Below are positions 51,313 to 61,901 of a stretch of 63,910 nucleotides of DNA, in pieces. Made by a program: the position numbers and the translations under genes. The first letter of the stretch is position 1; every line of letters begins with the position of its first letter. This DNA comes from an uncultured Oscillospiraceae bacterium (GTDB lineage: Bacteria; Bacillota; Clostridia; Oscillospirales; Oscillospiraceae): contig CAAFLF010000004.1 in NCBI GenBank assembly GCA_900763685.1, positions 1 through 63,910 of the forward strand, in the 5' to 3' direction. The notes beneath the pieces are model-generated. The model made no database searches. It saw nothing but the letters and a program-made list of their open reading frames with translations, and was not told the DNA's origin.

Positions 51313-51612
51313 AAAAAAGGCGCTTTGCCTCTTCTTCAAGAGACAAAGCGCCCGACGCACTCTGCGGTACCACTCCCGTTGCCGCCCGTTTCCGGGGCGG
51401 CCACTCAACGATGCGATAGCGGGCATCACCCGTCCGCGCCTACTGGCCCAGAATGGGCGTTGGGGCGGCGGCTCCCAGGGGATGATCCTCGGCCCGCCCC
51501 GCCGCCTCGCACCAGACCGGCGGCTCTCTGCGGGGGCTGATGGACGGGGACCCTGTCCTGTTCCACGCCTTGCGAAGGGCCGGAGGCCGCGCCCCCAGCC
51601 GATATGAAGCCA
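51313..51612 (-). promoter_or_regulatory. T-box leader, isoleucine type
   Basis: The T-box core GAGTGGTACCGCAGAG is centred at 51,370 on the minus strand. The tetrad TGGT (51,372-51,369) would pair with ACCA, matching tRNA-Ile (discriminator A). The terminator at 51,352-51,319 has arms GGCGCTTTG and CAAAGCGCC with a T run. About 240 bases of GC-rich leader precede it, enough for full stems I-III. The ATC specifier could lie in GAGGATCATCC near 51,485-51,495, but this was not proved by folding. Confidence 0.82.
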
Positions 51613-51621
51613 TTTTGGCTT

Positions 51622-51650
51622 ATTCTAACGCCTTTCCCCGGCTTTGTCAA
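51622..51650 (-). promoter_or_regulatory. Promoter of the ileS T-box operon
   Basis: On the minus strand, TTGACA, a 17-base spacer and TAGAAT. It gives a leader of about 340 bases before the zinc-ribbon gene. Confidence 0.8.
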
Positions 51651-51795
51651 GCTGAGAATGGCTGGGAGCGGGGCGGATTTCCCCTTTACAATCCGTAACA
51701 TTTCTGCTAAGCTATACGGTACGTATTTTCCGCCGGGGCTGGGCCCCGGCCAGCCATAGGAGCCGCCCTCCCGGCGGCCAGGAAGGAGAGAGACG

Positions 51796-52479
51796 ATGGC
51801 TTCCAGCTCTGAATTTTCCGCGCGGCTCTCCCTGCTCCGGCAGGAGCGGGGCGTCAGCCAGCGGATGGCGGCCAAGGACCTGGGCATCTCCCAGGCCCTT
51901 TTGAGCCACTATGAGAACGGGGTCCGGGAACCGGGCCTGGTCTTCGTGGTGAAGGCCTGCGACTACTACCATGTCTCGGCGGACTTCATCCTGGGGAGGA
52001 CCCTCTCCCGGGACGGGGCCATGCTGTCAGAGGAAGACGTGATGAACGCCGCCGACCAGGGGAGCGTCCTGCGGGGGAGCGTGCTGGCCCTGCTGAACGC
52101 GAAGCTCCTCGCGGGGGCGGAGGGCGTGCTCTTCGAGCTTCTGGGCAAGCTCGGCAGCAAGGACGCCATCCACGCCGCGGCGGCGTATCTCGGCACCGCG
52201 GTCTACACCCTCTACCGCCGCCTCTACCGGACGGCGGGGGGCAACGAGGCCTGGTTCAACCTGGAGGCGGAGACCTTCGCGGGCGGCGTCGCCCCGGCGG
52301 ACATGGCGTTGAGCGAGGCCAGGTACGCCCGGGCCCTGCGGCAGCTGCGGGATGAGAAGGCCGAGTTCCCGGACCTGACGGACGCTGGGCTGGCCCAGGC
52401 CTTCCCCGGCCGGAACCAGAGCGTGACCCAGGTCCTCCACGGGGCGGACAGCCGCCTCAGCGAGCTGACGGAGCGATAA
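51796..52479 (+). CDS. XRE-family transcriptional regulator
   Basis: A 227-residue protein with an N-terminal Cro/C1-type helix-turn-helix (about 10-65: LSLLRQERGVSQRMAAKDLGISQALLSHYENGVREP) and a C-terminal helical domain of about 150 residues that I do not recognise. The start follows AAGGAGAGAG. A short inverted repeat ATACG/CGTAT (51,714-51,726) lies upstream and could be an operator. The stop is directly before the MBOAT start, so the regulator may control the acylation pair that follows. Confidence 0.82.
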   Translation: MASSSEFSARLSLLRQERGVSQRMAAKDLGISQALLSHYENGVREPGLVFVVKACDYYHVSADFILGRTLSRDGAMLSEEDVMNAADQGSVLRGSVLALLNAKLLAGAEGVLFELLGKLGSKDAIHAAAAYLGTAVYTLYRRLYRTAGGNEAWFNLEAETFAGGVAPADMALSEARYARALRQLRDEKAEFPDLTDAGLAQAFPGRNQSVTQVLHGADSRLSELTER

Positions 52480-52480
52480 G

Positions 52481-53902
52481 ATGGCGTTTCAGACCCTGGC
52501 CTTTCTGGGCTTTCTGGCGCTGACCGTCCTCCTCTGCCATGCCTTGGGCAGGGTACGGCCCTCCCTGGGCCGGGCGGCGCTGCTGCTGGGCTGCCTCTAC
52601 TTCTGCTGGCAGTCCGGCTGGCGGGGGATGGCCGTGCTGGCCATCGGCGCCGCCGTCAGCTTCCTCGCGGGGCCCCGGGCGGTCCCGGGCGCCAAGGGAG
52701 GCGGAGCCGTCTTTTGGGCGGCGGCGGGCTATCACATTTTGGTACTGCTGGGCTTTAAGTATTTGGGTTTCCTCACGGGCGGGGCGGTGAGCGTCCCCTT
52801 CGTGCCCCTGGGGCTGAGCTTCTTCACCTTCCAGCAGCTCTGGTACCTGAAGGAGTGCCGGACTGGCGAGACCGCCCCGGTCCGGAGCCTGCCGGACTAC
52901 CTTCTCTACAGCTTTTTCTTCCCCAGCCTCACCTCCGGGCCGATCCTGAAGCCGAACGGCTTTTTCCCCCAGCTCTCGGGGGAGCGCTTCCTCCGCCCCG
53001 ACGACCGGGACAGCGCCGCGGGGCTTTACGCCCTGGGCTGCGGCCTCTGCAAGAAGATGCTGCTGGCGGACCCCCTGGGGGTGGTCGTCGCCAACGGCTG
53101 GGGGAATATCGAAAACCTCAGCGCCCCCGCCGCCTGGGCGGTGATTTTGGGCTATACCCTGCAGCTCTACTTCGATTTCTCCGGCTACTGCGACATGGCG
53201 GCGGGCTGCGCCCGGCTCCTGGGCCTGCGGCTGCCGGTGAACTTCGACTCCCCCTACCGCGCCCTCTCCGTCACGGAGTTCTGGAAGCGCTGGCACATCA
53301 CCCTCACCACGTTCCTCCGGGAGTGTGTCTACTTCCCCCTGGGCGGCAGCCGGAAGGGGGCGGGGCGGACGTACCTTAACATCCTGCTGGTCTTCCTCCT
53401 CAGCGGCTTCTGGCACGGGGCGGGGTGGACCTTCCTCCTCTGGGGGGCGCTCCACGGTCTCGCCCAGGTGGCGGAGCGGCTCTGGGGGAAGGGGAGGGAC
53501 CGGCTCCCGGCCATCCTGCGCTGGGCGCTGACCTTCGCCTTCGTGAATCTGGCCTGGGTCTTCTTCCGGGCGCCGGATATGGCCTCCGCCCTGGCGCTGC
53601 TGCGCCAGGCCGTGACGGGCGGCCTGGCCCTGCCCAGAGACTGGCTGGTCCAGGGCCTCTACGGCAAGGAGAGCGCGGCGGTGGGCATCCTGCTGCCGGC
53701 GCTGAAGCCCTGGCTGAATACCGCCAAGTTCTGCGCCCTCTTCCTGGCGGGGACGGTGGCCGCCCTGCTGCCGGGGAACACCATCCGCCGGATGGACGCC
53801 TTCCGGCCCACGTTCTGGCGGACGGCGCTGCTGAGCCTTGGCACCGCCTGGTCCATCCTGAGCTTCACCGGCGTGGTGAGCTTCATCTACAGCAATTTCT
53901 GA
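52481..53902 (+). CDS. MBOAT-family O-acyltransferase (AlgI/DltB-like)
   Basis: A 473-residue membrane enzyme with about ten membrane segments. The conserved VTEFWKRWHITL and the catalytic-His segment LSGFWHGAGWTFLLWG define the MBOAT group. Such proteins pass acyl groups across the membrane to a cell-surface polymer together with an SGNH-type partner. The next gene, 12 bases on, encodes such a partner. There is no dltA or dltC nearby, so acetylation of a polysaccharide is more likely than teichoic acid D-alanylation. Confidence 0.88.
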   Translation: MAFQTLAFLGFLALTVLLCHALGRVRPSLGRAALLLGCLYFCWQSGWRGMAVLAIGAAVSFLAGPRAVPGAKGGGAVFWAAAGYHILVLLGFKYLGFLTGGAVSVPFVPLGLSFFTFQQLWYLKECRTGETAPVRSLPDYLLYSFFFPSLTSGPILKPNGFFPQLSGERFLRPDDRDSAAGLYALGCGLCKKMLLADPLGVVVANGWGNIENLSAPAAWAVILGYTLQLYFDFSGYCDMAAGCARLLGLRLPVNFDSPYRALSVTEFWKRWHITLTTFLRECVYFPLGGSRKGAGRTYLNILLVFLLSGFWHGAGWTFLLWGALHGLAQVAERLWGKGRDRLPAILRWALTFAFVNLAWVFFRAPDMASALALLRQAVTGGLALPRDWLVQGLYGKESAAVGILLPALKPWLNTAKFCALFLAGTVAALLPGNTIRRMDAFRPTFWRTALLSLGTAWSILSFTGVVSFIYSNF

Positions 53903-53914
53903 GGGGAGGACGCC

Positions 53915-55027
53915 ATGAAAACATCCCTTCATCGCCGCTGGGCCCGCGGGTTTCTCGCCGCCCTGCTGCTCCTGCTGACGGCGGCGGCCACCGCGGTGGC
54001 CGTCTTTGACCCCTGCTTCTACTATCGCCTGCCCCCGGAGGGGGAGGGCATCTACTTCAGCGAGCGCTGCCAGATGGCGGGGCTCATCCGGAACGTCCCG
54101 GCGGACACCGTGGTGATGGGAACCTCCATGGCCGCGAACTACCGCAAGAGCCACATTGAGGAGGTCTTCGGCGGCACGGGCCTCCGGGTCACCATCCCGG
54201 ACGGCTATCTCAGCGAGTTTGACCAGGCCATGTCGCTCCTCTTCCGGGAGCAGAGCCCGGAGCGGGTGCTCTTCGGCCTGGATCTCAACATCCTGGTCCG
54301 GGACGAGAGCGGCCTCACGGCCTCCATGCCCGGGTATCTCTACGACGCCAACCCCCTCAACGACCTCCAATACCTTCTCAACAAGGATATGCTCTACTAC
54401 AGCGTCTACGCCCCCCTGGCCCGGGGCTGGGGGGAGGGGCAGACCCTGGACGAGGGCTTCACCTGGGACGAGGGCATCTGGTGGAACCACATGACCGCCA
54501 TGGAGAACTACCACCGCCCGGACATCGCGGCGGAGACGCTGCCCCCGGACGCCTTCCGGGAGAACGTGGCGGCCAACCTCGCCGTGGTCCGGGGCTGGAT
54601 CGAGGCCCACCCGGAGGTGGACTTCCGCTTCTTCCTGCCGCCCTACAGCATCCTCTTCTGGGACCGCTACGGCCGCCTGGGGGAGGAGGACGCCTACTTT
54701 GACGCCATCGCCCAGGTCTGCGAGACCCTGCTGCCCTATGAGAACGTCCGGCTCTACGGCTTCCTGATGGACGGGGAGATCGTGGAGGACCTGGACAACT
54801 ACTGCGACTATATCCACCACTCCGGCGACGTCTCGGACACCCTGCTGCGGAAGATCGCGGCGGGGGAGGACGAGCTGACGGCGGAGAACTGGGAGACAAC
54901 CGTCTCCGCCTGGCGGCAGCACGTGGACGCCATCGACTTTGAGCGCTACTGGACCGATGCCTTCTGGTGGAAGTGGACCATCGACCACGGCGGCGAGGTC
55001 AAGTGGAAGCCCGGCAATTCCGGCTGA
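53915..55027 (+). CDS. SGNH-hydrolase-like partner of the MBOAT protein
   Basis: A 370-residue protein with one N-terminal membrane segment (about 9-30) and an outer domain with GTSMAANYRKS (near 68-78), the GxS-type motif found in AlgX/DltD-like enzymes. A C-terminal DYIHHSGDVSD provides possible Asp-His residues of a catalytic triad. It is likely the outer transferase that completes acylation begun by the MBOAT protein 12 bases upstream. The target polymer is not known. Confidence 0.75.
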   Translation: MKTSLHRRWARGFLAALLLLLTAAATAVAVFDPCFYYRLPPEGEGIYFSERCQMAGLIRNVPADTVVMGTSMAANYRKSHIEEVFGGTGLRVTIPDGYLSEFDQAMSLLFREQSPERVLFGLDLNILVRDESGLTASMPGYLYDANPLNDLQYLLNKDMLYYSVYAPLARGWGEGQTLDEGFTWDEGIWWNHMTAMENYHRPDIAAETLPPDAFRENVAANLAVVRGWIEAHPEVDFRFFLPPYSILFWDRYGRLGEEDAYFDAIAQVCETLLPYENVRLYGFLMDGEIVEDLDNYCDYIHHSGDVSDTLLRKIAAGEDELTAENWETTVSAWRQHVDAIDFERYWTDAFWWKWTIDHGGEVKWKPGNSG

Positions 55028-55074
55028 TCCCTGTTTCCCCTGTTTCAATCTCTCCCCTTCGGAGGTAACTGTCT

Positions 55075-56886
<1,812 letters not shown>

Positions 56887-56892
56887 ATCGCC

Positions 56893-56920
56893 GGAAAGCC
56901 GCCCTGGGGCGGCTTTCCTT
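56893..56920 (+). terminator. Terminator after lepA
   Basis: GGAAAGCCGCC/GGCGGCTTTCC hairpin closing on CTGG followed by TT. The T tract is weak, so some read-through into mnmE is possible. Confidence 0.65.
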
Positions 56921-56940
56921 CCCAAGGAAAGGAGCTGCCT

Positions 56941-58317
56941 ATGGATACCATTGCCGCCATCGCCACCGGGGCGGGGGTCTCCGCCATCGGGGTGCTGAGG
57001 GTCTCCGGTCCTGCCGCCCTGGCCGCGGCGGAGGCGGTCTTCCGCCCCCGGGACGGCCGCCCCCTCTCCGCCCACGCGCCCCGGACGATGGTCCGGGGGA
57101 GCCTGCTGGGGCCGGAGGGGGAGACCGTGGACGACTGCCTGGCGGTCTTCTTCCCGGCCCCCCACAGCTACACCGGGGAGCGCTGTGTGGAGTTCCACTG
57201 CCACGGTTCCCCCATCGTGCTGCGGCTGGGGCTCCAGGCCCTCTTCGCCCAGGGGGCGAGGCAGGCGGGGCCGGGGGAGTTCACCCGCCAGGCCTTTTTG
57301 AACGGGAAGCTGGACCTCACCGAGGCGGAGGCCGTCATGGACCTCATCGACGCCGAGAGCGCCGCCGCCGCGAAGAACGCCCTCTCCCAGCTGGGGGGCA
57401 GCCTCCGCCGGATGGTGGAGGGGGTCCGGGACGGCCTGGTGGACATCGCGAGCCGCTTCTACGCCGTGGTGGACTACCCGGACGAGGACATTGAGGACAT
57501 CCACCCAAGGGAGATCGAAGCCGCCCTGCGGACGGCGGACGAGACCCTGACAAGGCTTCTTGCCAGCTTCCAGCGGGGGCAGGTGCTGCGCGCCGGCGTG
57601 CCCGCGGCCATCCTGGGCCGGCCCAACGCCGGGAAGAGCTCCCTTCTGAACGCCCTTCTGGGCTATGACCGGGCCATCGTCACGGACATCCCCGGCACCA
57701 CCCGGGACACCGTGGAGGAGAAATGTGTCCTTGGCGGCGTCCTCCTCCGGCTCATCGACACCGCCGGCCTCCGGGAGACGGAGGACGCCGTGGAAAAGCT
57801 TGGCACGGAGCGATCCCGCCGGGCGGCGGAGGACGCCGGGCTGGTCCTGGCCCTCATCGACGGGTCCCAGCCCGTCACGCCGGAGGACGAGGCCATTTTG
57901 CGCCTGGCGGCGGGGAAGGAGCGCTGGCTCCTCCTCCTGACGAAATCCGACCTGCCCCAAAAGGCCGTCCTGCCGAGACTCTCCGCCCTGCCGGGCACGG
58001 CCCCGGCGGCGGTGCTCTCCCTCTCCGCCAAGACCGGGAGCGGCATCCCGGCGCTGGAGACCGCCGTCGCGGAGCTCTTCCCCCAGGGGGAGGCGGAGAC
58101 CGGCAGCCTTCTCACGAATCCCCGGCAGGCGGACGCCGTGGGCCGGGCGCTGGACGCCGTCCGCCGGGCGGAGGAGTCCCTGTCCCTGGGCCTCACCCCG
58201 GATGTCATCCTGACGGACGCCGAGGAGGCCCTCTCCGCCCTGGGGGAGCTCACCGGCGCCACCGCCCGGGAGGAGATCGTCAGCGCCATCTTCTCCCGCT
58301 TCTGCGTGGGGAAGTGA
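56941..58317 (+). CDS. mnmE: tRNA uridine-5-carboxymethylaminomethyl(34) synthesis GTPase
   Basis: A 458-residue GTPase that with MnmG modifies the wobble uridine of several tRNAs. It opens with DTIAAIATGAGVSAIGVLRVSGP and has the formyl-THF binding region. The G domain carries GRPNAGKSSLLNALLG and IVTDIPGTTRDTVEE, with a C-terminal CIFSRFCVGK-like tail (AIFSRFCVGK) whose Cys is conserved. It starts 54 bases after lepA. MnmG is not in the window. Confidence 0.96.
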   Translation: MDTIAAIATGAGVSAIGVLRVSGPAALAAAEAVFRPRDGRPLSAHAPRTMVRGSLLGPEGETVDDCLAVFFPAPHSYTGERCVEFHCHGSPIVLRLGLQALFAQGARQAGPGEFTRQAFLNGKLDLTEAEAVMDLIDAESAAAAKNALSQLGGSLRRMVEGVRDGLVDIASRFYAVVDYPDEDIEDIHPREIEAALRTADETLTRLLASFQRGQVLRAGVPAAILGRPNAGKSSLLNALLGYDRAIVTDIPGTTRDTVEEKCVLGGVLLRLIDTAGLRETEDAVEKLGTERSRRAAEDAGLVLALIDGSQPVTPEDEAILRLAAGKERWLLLLTKSDLPQKAVLPRLSALPGTAPAAVLSLSAKTGSGIPALETAVAELFPQGEAETGSLLTNPRQADAVGRALDAVRRAEESLSLGLTPDVILTDAEEALSALGELTGATAREEIVSAIFSRFCVGK

Positions 58318-58320
58318 ACA

Positions 58321-58359
58321 GGAAACCGTCCGGCGGCCGCGGGCTGCCGGACGGTTTCC
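58321..58359 (+). terminator. Terminator after mnmE
   Basis: GGAAACCGTCCGGC arm with its near-complement GCCGGACGGTTTCC, then AATTT. It starts four bases after the stop codon. Confidence 0.75.
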
Positions 58360-58383
58360 CAATTTGGTTTGAAATTCCGCAAA

Positions 58384-58418
58384 ATATGGTTTACAAAACC
58401 ATATCCCCGTGTTATAAT
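58384..58418 (+). promoter_or_regulatory. Promoter with overlapping operator, DUF1836 gene
   Basis: TTTACA (58,390-58,395), a 17-base spacer and perfect TATAAT (58,413-58,418). A perfect 9-bp inverted repeat, ATATGGTTT and AAACCATAT around ACA (58,384-58,404), covers the -35 box. A protein bound there should repress the promoter. Confidence 0.75.
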
Positions 58419-58476
58419 CACCGGGAACGGGCGCCCTGGAAACGATTTGCCCGGATTCTGGAAGAGGAGGTCCCCC

Positions 58477-59055
58477 ATGGACATGGAGAACACCGACGAG
58501 CTCACCGCCCTGCGGGAAAAGCTCCGCTCCCAGCGGCCGGTAGCCTGGGATCAGCTGCCGGACTTCCCCCTCTACATGGACCAGGTCCTCTCCTACATGG
58601 AGCGGCAGGTCTTCCGCTTTGAGGAGGGGGACGGCCTCACCGCCGCCATGGTGAATAACTACACGAAAAGCGGCCTGGTCCCCCGGGCCGAGGGCAAGAA
58701 GTACACCCGGGAGCACCTGGCCTACCTCACCGTCATCTGCATTCTGAAGCGGGTGATGTCCTCCCGGGAGATGGACCTGGCCCTCAGCGCGCAGCTTGCC
58801 GACCGGGGGGATGTCTCCGACGGGTACGAGGCCTTCCGGTCCAGCCTGGACAAGGCGCTCGGCCAGATCTCGGAGCTCATGGACCAGTACGACAACGGCA
58901 CCGTGGCGGACGCCGCGGTCCACTTCGCCCTGCTGAGCTACGCCGCGGGCGTCGCCAGCAGCCACTATCTCAAGCTCCTGCAGCAGCTCCGGGGAGAGAC
59001 CGGGCCTGCGGACGACAGCAATAAACGGGCCAAGCCCAAGAAGGAGGCCGACTGA
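58477..59055 (+). CDS. DUF1836 protein, probable DNA-binding regulator
   Basis: A 192-residue protein with the DUF1836 pattern NNYTKSGLVPRAEGKKYTREHLAYLTVICILKRVMS, which reads like a MerR-type winged helix (about 55-100). A helical C-terminal part and a basic tail follow. I recall a Bacillus relative (YkrK) being a repressor, but am not certain. The start follows AGAGGAGG. The gene's own promoter carries an inverted repeat over its -35, consistent with self-repression. It overlaps the DegV gene by one base. Confidence 0.78.
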   Translation: MDMENTDELTALREKLRSQRPVAWDQLPDFPLYMDQVLSYMERQVFRFEEGDGLTAAMVNNYTKSGLVPRAEGKKYTREHLAYLTVICILKRVMSSREMDLALSAQLADRGDVSDGYEAFRSSLDKALGQISELMDQYDNGTVADAAVHFALLSYAAGVASSHYLKLLQQLRGETGPADDSNKRAKPKKEAD

Positions 59056-59927
59056 TGCGGGACTATGTCATTATGACGGACAGCTGCTGTGACCTGACGG
59101 CAGAGGAGATCACGGAGCTGGGACTCACCGTCCTCCCCCTGACCTATACCCTGGACGGGGTCAACCACAAGAACGACGTCTTCCACCCTGAGATGAGCAA
59201 CAAGGAGTTCTTCCAGAAGATCCGGGAGGGCTCGGACTGCTCCACCTCCGCCGTCAGCGTGGGCGAGTTCCATGACGCCATGCGGCCCATCCTGGAGAGC
59301 GGGAAGGACATCCTCTGCGTCAGCTTCTCCTCCGCCCTCTCCACCACCTATCAGTCCGCCTGCATCGCGGCGGAGGACCTGCGGCCGGAGTTCCCGGAGG
59401 CCAAGATCATCGTCATCGACTCCCTCTCCGCCTCCCGGGGCCAGGGGATGCTCCTCTGGTACACGGCGCAGGAGAAGAAAAAGGGCAAGACCATCGAGGA
59501 GCTGGCGGACTACGTCCGGGAGACCCTGCCCCACCAGTGCCACTGGTTCACGGTGGACGACCTGAACCACCTGAAACGGGGCGGCCGGGTCAGCGCCGCC
59601 ACGGCCCTCTTCGGCACCATGCTCTCCATCAAGCCCGTGATGTACACCAGCCCCGAGGGCAAGCTCATCCCCATGGGCAAGGCCCGGGGCATGAAGGCCG
59701 CCCTCACGGAGCTGGTCAACACCATGGATAAGCTGGCCATCCGCCCCATCCGGGAGCCTGTCTTCATCTGCCACGCAGACTGCCAGGACAGTGTGGACTA
59801 CGTCAAGGGCCTCCTTTACGAGCGCTTCGGCGTCACGGATGTCCGGGCGGACTACATCGGGCCGGTCATCGGCTCCCATACCGGCTGCGGCACCCTGGGC
59901 CTCTTCTTTATGGGCACGGAGCGCTGA
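59055..59927 (+). CDS. DegV-family fatty-acid-binding protein
   Basis: A 290-residue DegV protein (FakB-like). These bind a fatty acid and present it to FakA kinase for entry into phospholipid synthesis. It has the N-terminal VIMTDSCCDLTAEE, the ATALFGTMLSIKPV segment and C-terminal GPVIGSHTGCGTLGLFFMG, all typical. There is no fakA in the window. It is translationally coupled to the DUF1836 gene (TGATG overlap), so its level is probably set by that gene's promoter. Confidence 0.92.
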   Translation: MRDYVIMTDSCCDLTAEEITELGLTVLPLTYTLDGVNHKNDVFHPEMSNKEFFQKIREGSDCSTSAVSVGEFHDAMRPILESGKDILCVSFSSALSTTYQSACIAAEDLRPEFPEAKIIVIDSLSASRGQGMLLWYTAQEKKKGKTIEELADYVRETLPHQCHWFTVDDLNHLKRGGRVSAATALFGTMLSIKPVMYTSPEGKLIPMGKARGMKAALTELVNTMDKLAIRPIREPVFICHADCQDSVDYVKGLLYERFGVTDVRADYIGPVIGSHTGCGTLGLFFMGTER

Positions 59928-59947
59928 CTTTCAACTCATCCCCGCTG

Positions 59948-59982
59948 CGCTGGACCGGCCCTCGGGCCGGCCCGGCGTTTTT
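59948..59982 (+). terminator. Terminator after the DegV gene
   Basis: GCTGGACCGGCCC pairs with GGGCCGGCCCGGC with one mismatch and is followed by five T's. Confidence 0.7.
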
Positions 59983-60028
59983 CTAACGAGATTTTTCGCG
60001 CCGCCCCGGCGGCGGAAGGGAGATCGCC

Positions 60029-60955
60029 ATGGACTACCTGGCCATCCATATCGACAGCAACCACCGGGGGCTGGAGCCCCTCACCGCCTTCCTCGCGGCC
60101 CGGGACATCGAGAGCCTGCTGATCGAGGACGAGTACGAGCGGAAGACCCTGGAGAGCCCCGACGCCCCGCCCCCCACGGGGGACGAGAGCGCCCGGGTGA
60201 CCTTCTACCTCCCGGCGGACGAGGCCGGCTTTTCCCAGCTGGCCGCCGCCCGCGTCGCCCTCTCGGACTTCCGGAAGGCCCACACCGACTGCGGCACCCT
60301 CCTCATGACCCTGGACGAGACGAAGGACGACGACTGGCTGGACGCCTGGAAGGCCTTCTGGCAGCCGACGCCCATCGGGGAGCGGCTCCTGGTGGTCCCC
60401 GCCTGGGAGGACGCGGAGGCGGAGGGCCGGGTGAAGCTCTTCCTGGACCCCGGCCGGACCTTCGGCTCCGGCACCCATGTGACCACCAAGCTCTGCCTCG
60501 CCGCCATCGAGAGGTTGGTCCATGGCGGCGAGAAGGTGGCGGACCTTGGCTGCGGCAGCGGCATCCTGGCCATCGCCGCGCTGAAGCTGGGGGCGAAGTC
60601 CGCCTTCGCCTGCGACTTAGAGCCCGACTGCCCCGCCGTGGTGGCGGAGAACCTGGCCCGCAACGCCGTTCCGGCGGAGCGCTGCGTTGTCCGCCGCGGC
60701 GACCTCCTGACGGACGAGGCCCTGGCCGCCGAGATGGGCGGGAGCTACGACCTGATCCTCGCGAACATCGTCTCGGATGTCATCATCGCCCTGGCGCCCC
60801 GGGTCCGGGGCCTGCTGGCCCCCGGCGGGCGCTTCCTCTGCTCCGGCGTCATCGACACCCGGGCGGAGGAGGTGGCCCAGGCCCTCAGCGCCGCCGGTCT
60901 CACCCTCGAGGAGAGCTTCCAGGAGGACAACTGGCGGGCCTTCCTCTGCCGCTGA
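60029..60955 (+). CDS. prmA: Ribosomal protein L11 methyltransferase
   Basis: A 308-residue SAM-dependent methyltransferase for ribosomal protein L11. It has an N-terminal substrate-recognition domain (about 1-90), the FLDPGRTFGSGTHVTTKLC segment, the SAM loop VADLGCGSGILAIAAL and the catalytic-site LILANIVSDVI. Length is normal. It follows the DegV terminator and ends at a strong terminator. Confidence 0.95.
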   Translation: MDYLAIHIDSNHRGLEPLTAFLAARDIESLLIEDEYERKTLESPDAPPPTGDESARVTFYLPADEAGFSQLAAARVALSDFRKAHTDCGTLLMTLDETKDDDWLDAWKAFWQPTPIGERLLVVPAWEDAEAEGRVKLFLDPGRTFGSGTHVTTKLCLAAIERLVHGGEKVADLGCGSGILAIAALKLGAKSAFACDLEPDCPAVVAENLARNAVPAERCVVRRGDLLTDEALAAEMGGSYDLILANIVSDVIIALAPRVRGLLAPGGRFLCSGVIDTRAEEVAQALSAAGLTLEESFQEDNWRAFLCR

Positions 60956-60972
60956 GTCTTTCTTTCATGGAA

Positions 60973-61006
60973 AAAGCCCCCCTGCCCCGAAGCAGGGGGG
61001 CTTTCT
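60973..61006 (+). terminator. Terminator after prmA
   Basis: AAAGCCCCCCTGC/GCAGGGGGGCTTT hairpin followed by CT-rich sequence. Confidence 0.85.
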
Positions 61007-61106
61007 GTCGTTAAGAGCCGTGAAAAATCCGCCTCCTCCGCTGAAATTCGGCAAAATTTTCCTCTCTCTTGGTGTACCATGGGGGAAAACGAGAGGAGGC
61101 TTCCCT

Positions 61107-61901
61107 ATGACCGCTCTTTCCACCGTTCTTCTGCTGCCGCCGGAGGACATCGTCCCCAATCCCAGCCAGCCCCGCCGCGTCTTTGAGGAGGAGGGCCTCC
61201 GGGAGCTGGCGGAGTCCATCCGCCGCTGGGGGGTGCTGCAGCCCCTGACCGTCCGGCGGCGGGAGGGAAAATGGGAGCTGGTGGCCGGGGAGCGCCGCCT
61301 GCGGGCGGCCAAGCTGGCGGGTCTCACCGCCGTGCCGTGCCTGCCCATCGAGGCGGAGGACGCGGACTCCGCCCTCCTGGCCCTGACGGAGAACCTCCAG
61401 CGCCGGGACCTCCACTTCCTGGAGGAGGCCGCCGCCCTCAGCGCCTACCTCCAAAAGACCGGGGAGACCCAGGAGGAGCTGGCCGCCAAGCTGGGGCGCT
61501 CGCCCTCGGCCCTGGCCAACAAGCTGCGGCTTTTGAAGCTCAGCCCGGACTGCCTGAGGGAGATTTTGGCCGGCGGCCTCTCGGAGCGCCACGCCCGGGC
61601 CCTCCTGGCCGTCCCGGACCCGGAGGCCCAGGCCGCCGCGGCCCGGCACATCCGGAAAAAGCAGCTCAGCGTGGCCCAGACGGAGCGCTACCTCGCCTCC
61701 CTCCCCGCCAGGCGCCCCACCCGGGGGCGCTACATCCTGAAGGATGTCCGCCTCTTCCTCAACAGCGTGGACCGGGGGCTCCGCCTCATCCGGGAGGCCG
61801 GGGTGGACGCCAGGACGGAGCGGCAGGAGACGGAGGACGCCATCATCCTCACCATCCGCATCCCCCGGGGCCTGCCGGAGAAAAATGTAACGGGATTGTA
61901 A
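61107..61901 (+). CDS. noc: Noc-like ParB paralogue (nucleoid occlusion)
   Basis: A 264-residue ParB-family protein. It has PNPSQPRRVFEEEGLRELAESI, the CTP box AGERRLRAAKLAG, TENLQRRDLHFLEEAAA, and a helix-turn-helix (about 110-145: TQEELAAKLGRSPSALANKLR). It differs from the ParB at 33,131 and, like Bacillus Noc, is a second origin-proximal ParB. Noc binds NBS sites and membranes to keep division off the chromosome. The N-terminal amphipathic helix of Bacillus Noc is not obvious here (MTALSTVLLLPPEDI is hydrophobic). The start follows GAGAGGAGG. Confidence 0.75.
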   Translation: MTALSTVLLLPPEDIVPNPSQPRRVFEEEGLRELAESIRRWGVLQPLTVRRREGKWELVAGERRLRAAKLAGLTAVPCLPIEAEDADSALLALTENLQRRDLHFLEEAAALSAYLQKTGETQEELAAKLGRSPSALANKLRLLKLSPDCLREILAGGLSERHARALLAVPDPEAQAAAARHIRKKQLSVAQTERYLASLPARRPTRGRYILKDVRLFLNSVDRGLRLIREAGVDARTERQETEDAIILTIRIPRGLPEKNVTGL

